Shown in pieces: positions 32,941 through 44,900 of a stretch of DNA of 64,000 nt; the stretch's first letter is position 1; each line of letters starts with the position of its first letter. This DNA is from Hsuehochloa calcarea. Taxonomy: Eukaryota; Streptophyta; Magnoliopsida; Poales; Poaceae. The notes beneath the pieces were generated by a model. It made no database searches. It saw only the letters and a list, made by a program, of their open reading frames with translations, and was not told where the DNA came from. A program made the position numbers and the translations under genes. Location of the stretch: the NCBI GenBank assembly GCA_036346395.1, contig CM070599.1, forward strand, positions 13,631,232 through 13,695,231, in the 5' to 3' direction.

Positions 32941-35593
32941 TGTCGGACCCGGGAGTAACACCCCAGAATCCTCTGTGCATTTCTGAACTAGTCCCATGAT
33001 CAGTAGCTAATTCACACAGTAAACAGATATAGTAAGATCCATAAATCGCACAACTTTATTAATAAATATCAGAGTTGATTACAAGAAAGGCTTACAAGCC
33101 AACATTAAACAAACACAGCGGAAGACGAAGAAGTAGTGGAGTCCAGCTGATATGCCACAGGCAATCGACTGGGGTAGCGGCCTAGTCATCGAGATCCGAA
33201 GTCCTTCTCCTTTGAAATTTATTTGCATGAAGCAAGGGTGAGCACAACTACCGTGCTCGCAAGTTACACCCAATAACAGAGTTAATGCATGCATGGATAT
33301 ATCAAAGGAAGGCTTATTGGTTGAATTTGCATAAAGCAATGTTTTCTTTAAATATTTGTTACTAAGTTCCAAAGCAGTTATTCTATAACTAAAATTCATT
33401 TTTATAAATTCTCAAGTTTTATAGTAGGATAACCTCCATATGAAATATGGTGATGGATACCCTCCTATCACATGGCTAACCGCCTAATTTTACCACAAGG
33501 ATTAACCATCCTCAAATCATTTTAAAACAAAATCAAAGTTTAACTTTGAGTGTCTTTGCTCAGCATGTCTATGACCGTGGACACAGCTATTCGAATAGTT
33601 TTACACTTTGCAGAGGTTGTACAACTTTACCCACAAGATATGAATTCTCTAGTTTGTTTGGCATCCGTCGATCCCACTGCTCACTATTTTAGGTAAGCAG
33701 TCTAGAGCACGTGTCAAGGCTTTTACAATGCGCCATCCCACCGTAGCCTTGCCTCGCTAAGGTTTCGCTTCCATTGGGCTAACCACCCGCCGGATTCAAG
33801 CCCCCTCTTGCGCCATGTAGGAATACTGTCTAACCGACACCCACACACCAAAATGGCACAACTACGATGGAATGTTACAAATTATTTAGCCAGGTCCTGC
33901 CCATACAGGACATGTGGTAGTACGATGTGGCTTAGCAAGATGCGGCTCGAAGACCGGTCCTTAACTGACTTGGACAACTTCCAAAATAACCCCTGGGCCT
34001 CAAACCTACCCGGATTGAGCCCGTGCATAAACCTGCACCCACCAAGCATCCATTTCGCCCAAGTACAAACCAACTTTTCATTTTTGCTTTTCAAAGTCAT
34101 TTGTAAAATCTTCTATGACAAACCAATGCCATAGACTTTTAAACAATAGTTAATCATTTGGCTAAAATTTCCCAAACTAAACATTTTTGGTCTAAGCATG
34201 TCTTTGCATAATTTTTCCCAAAATGTTCTAGTCATACTATTGCATAAACTAGATTTTCATCTAAGGTGTCAAGGTATGTTTGATTCAATAACAAAGTGGG
34301 CTATACAATGGTAATGGGAATAACTATAATTAAAAACAGGTAAATAAATTACTTGAATAGAAATAAGCATGCAATAATAGTTTAAAATAGAATTTAAATA
34401 AATTTTAAATAAACGGATCAAATATGATCAAAGGTATAACTTGCCTTGCTTGGTTATATGTTGTTCTCAAACGGCGTCGAAATCCAGTGGTCCGAAGCCG
34501 TCGAAATCCAACAGATGAAGAGATCGGGCTCGCCGGAGTAGTCGCCGGAGTTGGAGAAGAAGACCGACGGTGCTTTTGTGGTGGTAAAATTTGACGCACA
34601 ACGGAGCACCGGATGTGGAGATCGGGCTCGCCGAAGTTATCGCCGGAGTTGGAGAAGAAGAGCTAGCAGAGGGAGCTCCGGGTGGCTTTTCGCGAATCTG
34701 AGCGAGTGGGATGTGGGGAATGAGGAGGAGGGGCTGTGGTTCAATTTATAAGCACAAAGAAGTAACGGTTTGGCGGGAATTACTCACCGGAGTTATGACC
34801 GAATTGTTGGGCTGAATTTTTGGGCGTGGTACTGTAGCAGCCGAAATATTCCGAGGAATATTCTTTTTTTTCAAAATTCGAAAAGCATTAATTAATTCTG
34901 GAAAAATAGCAAATAAATTCCAAAAAATCCGAAACAAATCACATATATTAAACACCAGATTCTGAACGCAAATAAAATAATAAAAGTAATAATAATAATT
35001 TTATTATTATACAGTAATTATTTTTATATTGCTGAAAATTATTTTTAAACTTGAAAAATAGTAATATTGCTCTAAAAATTATATAACTTTTTAGAGTAGT
35101 TCAATAGGGTATTTTTATCTTAAATAAAATATTTTTAACAAAAATTTATCTTTTACTTGCGAACGGTAAACTGCTAGATAAATTTATCATTTTTAACTGC
35201 TAGATATTACAACAATCAAATAGGAATTTTTAGAAAATAACAGATAGTGTTCAAAAATTCTAGATAAATTTAGAGAAATTCCTTTATTTATTTTTAACTT
35301 AATAAAAATAATTAAAAATTAAATTTATTTATTATTTTTGTACAGTAATTAAACTTATTTTCTGAAATATAGGAAAAGCATTTTTAAATACCAGAAAATT
35401 CCAGAAATTAATTAAAATTTTATTTTTCAATTTAAATCCAATTAAATAGCAGAAAAATCAATAAATTTTATTTTTAACTTTTAGAATTTAGGAAATTCAA
35501 GAAAACCAATAGATCTCTTTTAAATTTCACAAAATCAAATAAAATAATAAATTTATTAATTTTATTTTGGTAACAGAACTTTGGGATGTTACA
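32941..35593 (-). mobile_element. solo LTR E, gypsy type
   Basis: 2653 bp from TGTCGGACCCGGG to TTGGGATGTTACA on the plus strand (LTR start TGTAACATCCCAA on the minus strand). It has a perfect TSD AGTTT at 32936-32940 and 35594-35598, and no coding or primer site inside. It carries the conserved module with CTATTCGAATAG at about 33590 and a very AT-rich 34850-35590 end. It interrupts the gypsy relic. Confidence 0.92.
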
Positions 35594-36171
35594 AGTTTGA
35601 AGGTGTATATTCAAAGATAAAGTGGAGATAGGAAAGGTAGAAAGCTTTTGAGGAAATTTTTATTAAGTTTTGCCTCTCCTAGTGGTTTTTTATGACCAAC
35701 AATTTAGGGTGAAATTGAAAACAGAAGTCCAACGAATAAGATTTTATTAAAATCTATTCTTAATAAATCATTGAAAGACGAAACATAACCGTCTTTTCAA
35801 GAATTGTTTTCATAAATGAAGACCATTAGCGCTTCTCTTTATATCTTCTCGAGAAAAGTAGTTGTAATTTTATAACTCAAGTGAAATTACCTTCTTGATC
35901 AAGTCTTTTCAGGTCAAATACAACTCTAGTCAGAAATGTTTTTTCTTCCGATCACTATACTACGTCCACATTGTAGTCGTAAGATTTTCTACAACCTTCT
36001 CGTTGTCATAAGATTTTCTACATCATGTGATTTTTCATGACCCTCTTTCCAAACAAGTTATTTTCACATGAAGTTGAGGGGTTAGCTGACGAAGATTGTT
36101 GACTAGTTAAATTATCTAGATACACATTTATTTAAAAGTAATATGGATCCTCTACTGGACCGAAATTAACT
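35594..36171 (-). other. non-coding continuation of the gypsy relic
   Basis: AT-rich sequence that joins 32940 once LTR E is removed. No coding frame is supported. Its clearest feature is a pair of 29-bp units at 35959-36016. Confidence 0.5.
35959..36016 (+). repeat. two 29-bp units of the TACGAC/GTCGTA family
   Basis: Two adjacent 29-bp units (starting ACTACGTCC and TCTACAACC, each with GT(C)RTAAGATTT at the end) and a partial third. They share length, phase and the (C)TACGAC...GTCGTAAG plan with the array at 9428-9688, although the surrounding element is different. Confidence 0.7.
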
Positions 36172-36743
36172 TGTTGGACCCAAGATTAATTGTGTAGTCG
36201 GAAGTTGGTCTCAAGGACCTCTCTTCTGAGGAGGACCCTTCAGACCACTCCAGGACATCTCTCCTGAGGAGAACCCTTCGGACCACTTCTCTCGTGAAAA
36301 GGACTCTTAGGACCACCCCAGGACTTCTCCCCAACAGAGGAGGTCCTCAAAAGAGGCTACTCATAGTTAATTACAATCCACGTGGAGAAAGTATAAGCCA
36401 TTACATCCAGAGACACAACTGTCATCGTGAAATGACGCAATGATTTGCTTAAAGAAACACGACCATTGACGTGAAGAGACGCTACTACATTCAACGGCCG
36501 ATGCTTGTAGAGTTATAAAAGCCTAGCCTATGTGCCATTGTAAATATAGATTTTGATCTAAACCCTAATCCACGTGTGTTCATAATCATTTTCGCTGTAA
36601 TCAGAGTATACCTTTTGCAATATACATCACCACTTTGAGTCCTTTGGCGAATAAATAGCAATCCCTATTTTCTTTTATAATTTTGCTTATCCGTTCTGTG
36701 ACAAGAGTTCCAAATGTCGACAAAATTATCCTCAAATCCAACA
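36172..36743 (+). mobile_element. LTR-like sequence with TGTTGGA/TCCAACA ends
   Basis: A 572-bp stretch begins TGTTGGACCC and ends ATCCAACA. It holds a TATA-like GTTATAAAAGCC near 36511, then AAACCCTAATCC and AATAAATAG, a layout usual for plus-strand gypsy LTRs. The flanking five bases (TAACT, ATTTT) do not match and no primer site follows, so the borders and status are uncertain. It could be the LTR of the neighbouring relic or of a different element. The stretch 36190-36350 repeats GGACYTCTCYCCTGAGGAGRACCCTT-like units three to four times. Confidence 0.45.
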
Positions 36744-37041
36744 ATTTTTTGAGAACTTTCTCTGTGTTGAAAAATTCAGAGGGTTTTGCACTTCACATGC
36801 CCTTGGGAAGAAATGTCATGAAAAGTACCAATCTATTGCTTAAACACCGATCTTAATGTCGATCTTGGAATTTTCACCTGATATAGTTGTTACAAAATTA
36901 CTTGTTTATATTAAAGTACAAACCGTGTCAAATAACTCGTCTGGCTATTGATAGAAATGTAATGATTCGGTGGGACGTGCCTCAACACCTTGGTTCTAGC
37001 AAGTTCCAATAAATATAAAACGATCAAATCACATAGTTATT
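36744..37041. other. 3' flank of the EMC8/9 gene
   Basis: No coding frame. AT-rich sequence suited to be the 3' UTR and downstream region of the minus-strand gene; a TATTGGAACTTGC stretch and AATAAATAT-type motifs occur near 37010. No precise polyadenylation site can be assigned. Confidence 0.4.
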
Positions 37042-40000
37042 TCAATCAAGTAGAGTTGGGTTCAACCAATCCCTGCAAAAAATATTAGGCAAAAGAACGT
37101 AAGCAAACAAGAGGAAAGCAAGCACTCCAAACATTTAATGAAAACTATAACTTTATGGCATGTGTTAACTCAGTCCTCAACTTACATGCTAATATCATCG
37201 AGGTGGTCATCAAAATCAACAACTTGCTGCCATTTCTTCATAGTAACATGATCAGCCAAGACTATATTGGTAGATGGTTCTTTTAGAGTCAACTGACTAC
37301 TTCCATCTGATCCAGCCTGACGCCAGCTTTTTGATGAATCCCTGGTGTATAGCTGCATGCGCCATATACCATGTGTCATGAATCACGCAAGCTAAAGACA
37401 CAAAATGCATTCATGTTTACCATGACACTCAGCTAAAGACACAAAATGATCTGAACCCAACAAATTAATATGACCATATGAGATGACTTCACAACATTCC
37501 TGAATCTTATAATGCATAAAAACTATCACTCCAAAATTACTTGTTAGGTCATACGACAATTAAGTAGCACTTCGATCTGTTGATAGGTCTATAAAAGAAA
37601 TATATTCTACCTTTGCTTCTATAATAGGAACTCGAGTCCCTTGCCTGTTGGTATCAAGGGAAGCATATGATATCTTGCAAGTTTGCAAATTACATTACGA
37701 GGGAAATTAAAATATATATGTGTTGCTCCTAGCGGTTATGTTCAACGAATATGTAATGTTCAAAACATAAACCTTCTTTGTTCTCATTTTTCTTCCACTT
37801 TGCTTGTAGCATGCTAATAGTAAGGTGACTTGCTGACTTAAGGAAATGAGACAAGTGGCAGCTGTGTGGAGGCAATGGATATTAGTTTAAGCCTTTAATG
37901 TGATCAGGGATTGAAGATTTAAAAAAGCACACACTAAGCTAGCATTTAGGAAGCCCAAAACTTTGGAAACCAAGCCCATCTCCACTAACCACAAACAGCT
38001 GTCACTTATATTTCTCTTGCCCAAGTAACTGCCCCTGCTAGTCAGCTGTGGGCAAAACGGAAGAAAACTGAGGACTAGGGAGAGAAAAGAATGCTCATGC
38101 TTGAATGTTGCTCATTAGTCTATATCCATCAAGTGTAGTACCAGTACATTAGAAAAAACATTTCTTCATTAGAATAATTTAAATAATTACTCATATAACT
38201 TGCAAGATATCATACAATCCTCTAACAAGAAGTGAATGATCTGGTGGAAGTGGAAGTGTCACCAAAGAAAAAAATGCTTTCAGAAACACTATGACATTGA
38301 TGCTGCAAGATCACTATTCCAGAACTACGTAAAAGACATACACATGGAAGATGCTAGACTCAATAACAGAGCTTAATTGGAGACACAGAGCCAGAGGCCA
38401 TGCTCCTTCCAACTTTCAAATAGCAACACAAGCATAAATTCCTCTGCCCCAACATAAAGTCTACAATTTTGCTCATACCACGGCTCCAATATAACAATCA
38501 TCTTCAATGTCACGGGGTTGTGTAAAGACATGACAGAAATCACAAAATATTTTGCAAATGCAACTGTTTGGTGACAACACGAACCTTATAGGATTAGTTT
38601 AAGATCAATATGATACAAAAATTATCTGGGAACAATAAGGACATGATCCAAAGGAAATGAAAGAATATATGGAAGTCCATCCAAATCCAATTTCTCACGT
38701 ACAAACCTTCAACACAACATGTGATAGTTCATTGTGATTATGCTCTTTTGTTCAAAATGATGGCCTGTTTAACATTGCTTGAAATAAGAATATCAATAAA
38801 ACAAGCTAATTCTAGACCTTAGCTAATTGCCAATTGCTGAGTTTAGCCTTTACACAGAACATGCTCTTTTGACAAGAAACTAAACAAGTAGATGGAATTT
38901 ATTGGGCAACTACCTCCAGTAACAAAAAACATGTCGTTTTGTGATATGTGCAATCAAACTTTAGAACTTTGACTATCGGTATCTTTTTAAATATTTAGAT
39001 TGGAAACATGAAAAATCATGTGTTTAGATTTCTCTCGATAAGTACTTTCATAATATTACAATTTTATTGGATTTTATAAATATATTATAATAGAAATTAG
39101 TGGTCAAAGTTGCATTTTAAGTACCGTATCCAAAACAACATGTTTTTTGTGATGGGAGGCAATATTATATAAGCTCTGTCAACAATTTTTGTCCATTCCT
39201 TTCATTGATTGCCAATGGGCTACAAGCTTGACAAGCTAGTTACCAATAGAAGAAAAGAGGCAACGTAATCCCAAAAACATAATGTTTTAAGTTGGAAATT
39301 ACTTGTTAATCGTTTCAATTTTCCTCACCTATGGTGAGCCACTCAAAAGTCTAATATATCGTCGCAAGGGGAGCTTTCCAAATTCTTTTGGACCTTCCTG
39401 ATCTAAACCATCGAAACTTAAAAAGTCGTCCCATCTTCGCCAATCAAATCTACTCCGCAAACCCGGTGCTTGCTAGTCTTTTATGAATCGTCGTCCACAG
39501 TAGATTTTGTCTTTGTTTATATGAGTAGATTGTGACTTGATCATGCGTAAATGTAGAAGACTGCTAAATCCTCTCTACTAAAACTACTAACCCCTGGGCA
39601 TCCATTGGAAAGCTTTGCATAGGACGATTACCTCAACGACCGGGTCGGGATTCTTCCCCTTGATCGCCTCCTCCAGCTTCTCGTTGTCCAGCTAATCAAT
39701 CAACACAAAACCCAAGGAAGAACCCTAATTAACAACCAGATGAGACCTCCACTAACCTAGATGAGCAGAACGGGAGAAACAACACTCACCAGCAGCACGG
39801 CGGCGCGGGGGAAGTAGCGGAAGATGTGATCCCCGACGCGCTTGGCGACGGCGGGGAGATCGGCGTCGTCGCGGCGCGCGTTGGCGTGGTAGTACCCGAC
39901 GACAGCGAGGCCCTGCGCTGCGAAGTGGTCCTCGACAAGGGTGAGCGCGAGCTCGAGCGTGGGGAGCAGCGGGAGGTGGTGCGGGTGGTGGGAAAGCGGC

Positions 40001-40158
40001 ACCGCGTTGACAACGGAGACGACGGCGGGGGAGGCGGCCAAGTCGAGGAGGCGGCCGACGAGGAGGCCGTTGACGGCGGCGGCCGGGTGCTTGAGCGCGT
40101 GCAGCGCAAGCTTGATGTACGCCGCCTGCGCCACCTCGTACCGGCACTCCGCGCCCAT
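37042..40158 (-). CDS. EMC8: ER membrane protein complex subunit 8/9 homologue, four exons
   Basis: Exons: 39790-40158, 39632-39691, 37186-37352 and 37042-37072. Donors are GTGAGT, GTAATC and GTAAGT; acceptors all end AG. Joined they give 208 codons and a TGA. The product starts MGAECRYEVAQAAYIKLALH, includes HPAAAVNGLLVGRLL, LALTLVEDHFAAQGLAVVGYYHANAR and GDHIFRYFPRAAVLLLDN, and ends in DFDDHLDDI plus a short DWLNP tail. This is the UPF0172 family (EMC8/9, an MPN-like fold without the metal-binding JAMM residues). It is a cytosolic subunit of the complex that inserts tail-anchored and multi-pass proteins into the ER membrane. Length matches plant homologues. The start was chosen because the family begins MGAECRYE; an in-frame ATG exists 50 codons upstream at 40308. 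Intron 2 is 2.3 kb and carries a MITE. Confidence 0.93.
37353..38910. other. intron 2 of the EMC8/9 gene, unique-looking part
   Basis: AT-rich intron sequence between exons 2 and 3. No exon-like frame or terminal repeat was recognised apart from the MITE that follows. Confidence 0.5.
38911..39163. mobile_element. Stowaway-like (Tc1/mariner) MITE in intron 2
   Basis: About 250 bp with long inverted ends: CCTCCAGTAACAAAAAACATG and GTCGTTTT on the left, matched by CATGTTTTTTGTGATGGGAGG and AAAACAAC in reverse on the right. ACTTTGAC also recurs inverted inside (left 38968 region, right GGTCAAAGTT near 39103). TA flanks each side. This is the family of small AT-rich elements with CTCCCTCCGT-type ends common in grass introns. 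Left and right ends have diverged. Confidence 0.75.
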
Positions 40159-40275
40159 CGCGATCTGCTCCGCTCCGCCGCCGCTTCCTGATTCCAATCG
40201 GAGAGGACTTTCTTGGTTTGCTTCTCCTCTTCTCTTCCTGCCGGAACGGGAGATCTGGTACGAGGGGATCAGTAA

Positions 40276-40394
40276 GGGCTTGTTTGGATAGGGAGGGATT
40301 AGAACCAATCCCTTCGGATTGGAAGGGATTTTAGTTCAAATTCCGAGTCAATCCGAAGGGATTGAGTCGGATCACAACGTATCCAAACAAGCCC
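40276..40394. mobile_element. Tourist-like (PIF/Harbinger) MITE at the 5' end of EMC8/9
   Basis: 119 bp with inverted ends GGGCTTGTTTGGATA and TATCCAAACAAGCCC (one internal mismatch in the extension), flanked by TAA on both sides (40273-40275 and 40395-40397), the PIF/Harbinger target duplication. The interior pairs further (GGGATT.GAA... / TCCGAAGGGATT). It lies 118 bp upstream of the chosen start codon. Confidence 0.88.
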
Positions 40395-40397
40395 TAA

Positions 40398-42490
40398 TAG
40401 GGGTGCCCGGGCCCGACGCGGCATGCCGTTCGGCACGGGCCGACACAATTGGCCCGTTTGGCCCTTTTAACATTGTTAGGCCTCGTAGGCACGTCACGGT
40501 GGACTTGTTTAGACACTGCATTCAGAATCGCGGAATTTTCAAAATTTTGACCATTTTAGTCATTGAAGATATTTAAAAATACGAAAATTAAAAATCCTAT
40601 TTTTTCCTATAAATAGGAAGCATAACCCCCTCGTTTAGCCATCATCCAATCTTCAATATCTTCTCTGAATTCTGTTGTGCAAATTTAGATCCCTTTTGTG
40701 ATAATTTGAAAATTTGTACCAAATATTTGAAATGCAGTTGCAGTAAAAAAAAAAGAGGAACAATACTAATTTTTTTTATTGTTCTTGTTTGTTATACTAA
40801 GATGAAATAAATAAAAGTGTAATTTTCGATTTGCAATTTTCGTAATGGAAAATTATGATAGTTTTGCTATTGATGATTTTATAATTTCGTTAGAGGATCC
40901 TGCATCCTTCGAGAATGTTGCGGACCCAACTCAACCGCAAGAGCAAGCAATCCCATCATCTAGTTCTACGAGTGCCTCTACGTCTGCAAGCATCAAAGCA
41001 AAAAAGATCCAGGTAGAGCACAACGGGAGTCCGGAAAGATTTCGATAAGACAAACAAACTAGATGGACAAGGAGTTCACATAACATACGATATTTGTAAT
41101 ATTTGTTAAATTTGTAAACAATAATTGTCTACAAAGTCTTGAGGTGGAACGGGACACTTGATTAGATATGCTGCAAGATGCAAAGCAAGATAAGGATTGA
41201 CCATGAGGCACACGCAACTGCGGTACAATCCCGACGGTATGCTACCTAGTTGGTACTATAGTCCTAAGGTAGATCATTAATATCTTTGTCGTTTAATTGC
41301 TTTAGAGGATCTACCTTTAAACTTTGGTGAGTCTAAATTGTTTGAAAATTACATTAGGACTATGCATAATCTTGGATTTTCTACCATTTCTAGACAGACA
41401 ATAACCAGTGATCTAGTTAAATACTATAAGGAATGTTGTGATAAATTAAAAGAACTATTTAGTACCTGTACAGTTTCGGTGCCTTTGACCTCAAACATAT
41501 GGAGTACTCGGGCTAGAGGGGATTATCTTAGTTTAGTTGCTTATTATGTTAACGACAACTAGGAAATAGAAGAAAGAATTATAAGGTTCAAACTAATTGA
41601 TGTAGCACACGAGGGTGAGAATATTAAGTTTGTATTATCAAAGTCGTGGAAGATTTTGGTCTTACAAATAAATTCTTTCAGTAATTTTAGAAAATGCTAC
41701 CACAAATTCTAGAGCAATGGATATTATCACTCTATTATTTAGTACATACATTGAATCCATCTTGCTACATCAGCGATGCGCATGTCATATTATTAATCTT
41801 ATAGTTAAATATGGTTTAAAGAGGTTGGATCCGTATATTAAAGCTTTCTGCGATGCGATATCTTTCATAAATCATTGTAACTAACGAATAGCAGCGCATA
41901 ATAACTTTTGCAAGGCAATGAACGTCTAAGAAAATTTGGTTTAGATATGCTAGTAAGATGGAACTCTACTTACTTGATGCTTAAGAGTCATTTACCATAT
42001 AAGAGAATATTTTGTTTTTTATTCACACACACTATCACAACCACAACAATAGCTTTTGGGGAACTTTCTTTTTATTATTCCACAGTTGCTTTATCTGTTG
42101 TGTATTATCCAACATCTCCTTTAATTATGCACAATATTCTTAAAATTGCTAGTCACCTAAAGGCTTATGAAAATGAAATAGTGTTACGAGGCGCTATCGT
42201 TGCTATGAAAACTAAATAAGTAAATATTGGAAAGAAATCACATTCATATATGCATTTTTTTAGATCCCACGTCTAAAATTCAAGGATTTGCTAATGTTCT
42301 CCAACTTCTCAATGATGCTACTGGCCTAGACTATTCTAACTATTTTGCAAATGTTCGTACTAATTTTTTCAAGGTTTATCAAAAGTACAAAAATAAGTTT
42401 CAAGGAGTTTTCTTTAAACAACCTCCAATACCACCCACCATAGGTTAGAAGCCAACTATGTGGGGGCAAAATATGGCGTGCGGGTTCTTC
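40398..42490 (+). pseudogene. hAT-superfamily transposase, decayed
   Basis: The left end has GGCCCG-rich terminal sequence (GGGTGCCCGGGCCCG), a TATAAATAGGAAG promoter at about 40608, then coding pieces. An N-terminal acidic/Ser-rich piece is at 40845-41048. From 41300 comes FENYIRTMHNLGFSTISRQT, LVKYYKECCDKLKELF and PLTSNIWSTRARGDYLSLVA, interrupted by a stop at 41560. Later come LDMLVRWNSTYLMLKS (41940) and LDPTSKIQGFANVLQLLNDA with YFANVRTNFFKVYQKYKNKF (42250-42400). This order is that of Ac/Tam3-like hAT transposases. The BED zinc finger is not recognisable and the C-terminal dimerisation domain is absent. It has many stops and shifts, so it is a fossil. Confidence 0.85.
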
Positions 42491-43061
42491 CTCCAGGTCT
42501 AGGGGTTCAGATTCTACAATGTCTGGTTTTGAAACTGTAACAGCCCCAATTTTAATAAACAGTAATTATATGCATTTTATATTATATTTGTTATTTCTGA
42601 AGCATTTGCATAAATTATTGTATTTGTAAATATCCTAATCAAAGTCTAATATGTAACTCCAATCAAAGCTCCAAAGAGAGACAACAATTAATACTTATGA
42701 AATTCTCTGGGAAATAATTTAATTAAACCTTACAATGTTTATCATAAATAACAATCTTCTCAATACAAGTAACGCAAGAATTTATTTACATCAGATCAGA
42801 TTATGTTGTACAACTTTGAGTAATTTACAAAATGTTAAAATAAAACTTGATTTCCTTGTCGCCAATAGCCTTCTTTGAAATCTTGCCGTCCATCGTTGTC
42901 CAGTCAAACCGTCTTCCTCGACCCAATCCGAAACACCATTCGCAGCTCCATAGTCCGCCAACCAATCAAAAGGCAATTAGTTGTTCATAAAGCAATATAA
43001 TAGAGTTAGAATAAAATAAATTGTCGTCAGTGTACCATAGGAATCATTACCGTTCCCAGGT

Positions 43062-43212
43062 CTACTTAGATTAGTCGGCACCCTGAGTATCGAGACTACC
43101 CACACCAACCTAGGTTAACTGGCATCTTGATTTTCAAGTCACCTAGGCTAACCCAGATTAGTCGGCACTGGGATACCCATGATACCTAGACTAACCTAAG
43201 TAAATCGGCACC
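43062..43212 (+). repeat. imperfect 43-bp tandem repeat, four units
   Basis: A core like CTAACCTAGATTAGTCGGCAC occurs at 43062, 43106, 43148 and 43191 (spacing 44, 42 and 43 bp) with more variable sequence between. It lies inside LTR G. Confidence 0.75.
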
Positions 43213-44739
43213 GTCTTATTTTCGTAGGTTTTCATCATTCAGCGTTTAGGGAAATCGAAAACCTACGTACACTGAATTGCCTCAACTGTCGCAAATCCCT
43301 TGCATGATGAATTGCTAACCAATGGACCAAAAATGCCCAGCCCAAAAATATCTTAGTAGCCATTCGGATAAACACAAATGCCTGAGCGTCATTAGCAAAT
43401 TGCAATGATAGCACATGCATCTCACCAGCCAGGGAACCACCGAAGGCAAACAAGAGCAAAGCACAGCAAAGCACCGGCGACAAAGACAAACCCATTTCAG
43501 AGCCTTCTCTCACGGTTCATCCTCACGGCCGAGCAAGCACACAGAGCCTCACCCCATTCCCCAATTCCTCCCCAGCATGCCCTTCCCCTTCCCAATTCAC
43601 CTCAGCTGCACCCCCATTTCCATCTCTTCTCAGAAGCAAGAACCGAAGGCAAGACCGCAGCAGCAGCCAGAGGAAGTAGGAGGAGGAAGGGAGCCAGAGT
43701 CAGGGAGGAACTGGAGAACCAAGGCGAAGCCGACGGCAGCCTCTGAACCGCGGATGACCACCGAAGGAAATCAAGAACAAGCCAACCAAAGCAAAGGCCA
43801 AGGGCAAATCACCAGGTCAAGCCAAGCCAGCATCACCATCACCTTTGCTGCAATCGGCCGGAGGCAAGCCAGCAGCAGTAGCAGCAAGGAAGAAGGAAGC
43901 CAGAGAGTCAGGAACCAGAGGGAAACACCAGCAGAAGGGCGCACTAGAGGGGAACACCAGCACAAAGCCAGCACTGCCACCCTCTTCTCCCCAAACCCCC
44001 AAGTCCCAGTAAGAGGTAACCCCAGTACACATCAGCATGCACATCACTCGCATATCATCATTTCACCATATCTCAGTAGAATCAACCCCAGATCTCAGTA
44101 GAACAATCAGTATAGCTCTCAGTTCATTTTCATCATCACAGCATAGTGGGGCAGGGAGTAAGGAAAAGGGGTAGTCTTACTTGGTCAAGGCAACCACCCA
44201 AAGAAGACCACTGTAAGGTGCTTCAACCCAACCCTTGTCCACTAGTAGCATTCACCACCTCAGATCAACCTCCATAAGCACGCATACATAAATAATCAAC
44301 AAGCATTAATACTGAAATCAACTGGTTTTCCTAAGAATCAACTAACTAAAACCAAATGGAACGGGGGAACCAAGTCTAGTAGCAGGCCGAGCCGAGAGCG
44401 GCGGCCGAAAGCAAAGAGAGGGCGATCTGGAGGAGCCAAGGCACGGCCGGAGGCCGAGCCGGCCACGCCAAGCACTAGAGTAGGGCGAGCCGGGAGTGCG
44501 ATCCAGAGGCGGCGACGCGCCAAGCGCCAAGCCACCGAGGGGAGAAGCAACACGAGGAACCAGAGGCGGCGCCATTCTCCTCCGCCGCACCAGAGGAGGA
44601 GGAGGCGAGGGGACCGAGGCGTAGGGGCGCCGAGCCGAGAGAGCAATGAGCCGGGAGTGAGGGAGCCCGGGACGGCAGCAAGCAGGGAACCGGAGCGCAG
44701 GGAGCGCGGGAGCCGGAGGAGGCGCCAGGAGGAAGCGGC

Positions 44740-44900
44740 GCCATGGAGAGGGAGGAGAGATCAGGAGAGGCAGAGAGACCGAGAGAGACGGGAGAGCCGA
44801 GAGAGAGAAGAGAGGGAGAGGAAGAAGAAATAAAGAAGGGGAGGAAGAGATTAAGGGGGGAGATAAGGGAGCGTCGACCGAGAGAGGGAGTAGGTTGGTG
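44740..44900 (+). repeat. purine-rich tract in LTR G
   Basis: A strongly strand-biased run made largely of GAGAGAGG- and GAAGAAG-type blocks. It probably forms part of the transcribed LTR leader; such tracts can adopt triplex structure. Confidence 0.6.

Noticed and set aside
36172..36743. Confident solo LTR call
   Set aside because: Ends are TGTTGGA/TCCAACA, but the flanking five bases do not match and no primer or purine tract lies beside it, so it is only listed as LTR-like.
39752..40291. Several open frames overlapping the first EMC8/9 exon on both strands
   Set aside because: Only the minus frame starting MGAECRYE matches a protein family and joins properly to the following exons.
43405..44101. 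Long Gln/Ser/Arg-rich open frames, up to 228 codons, on the plus strand
   Set aside because: They lie inside solo LTR G, overlap open frames in other frames and on the other strand, have low complexity and no recognisable domain. GC-rich leader sequence explains them.
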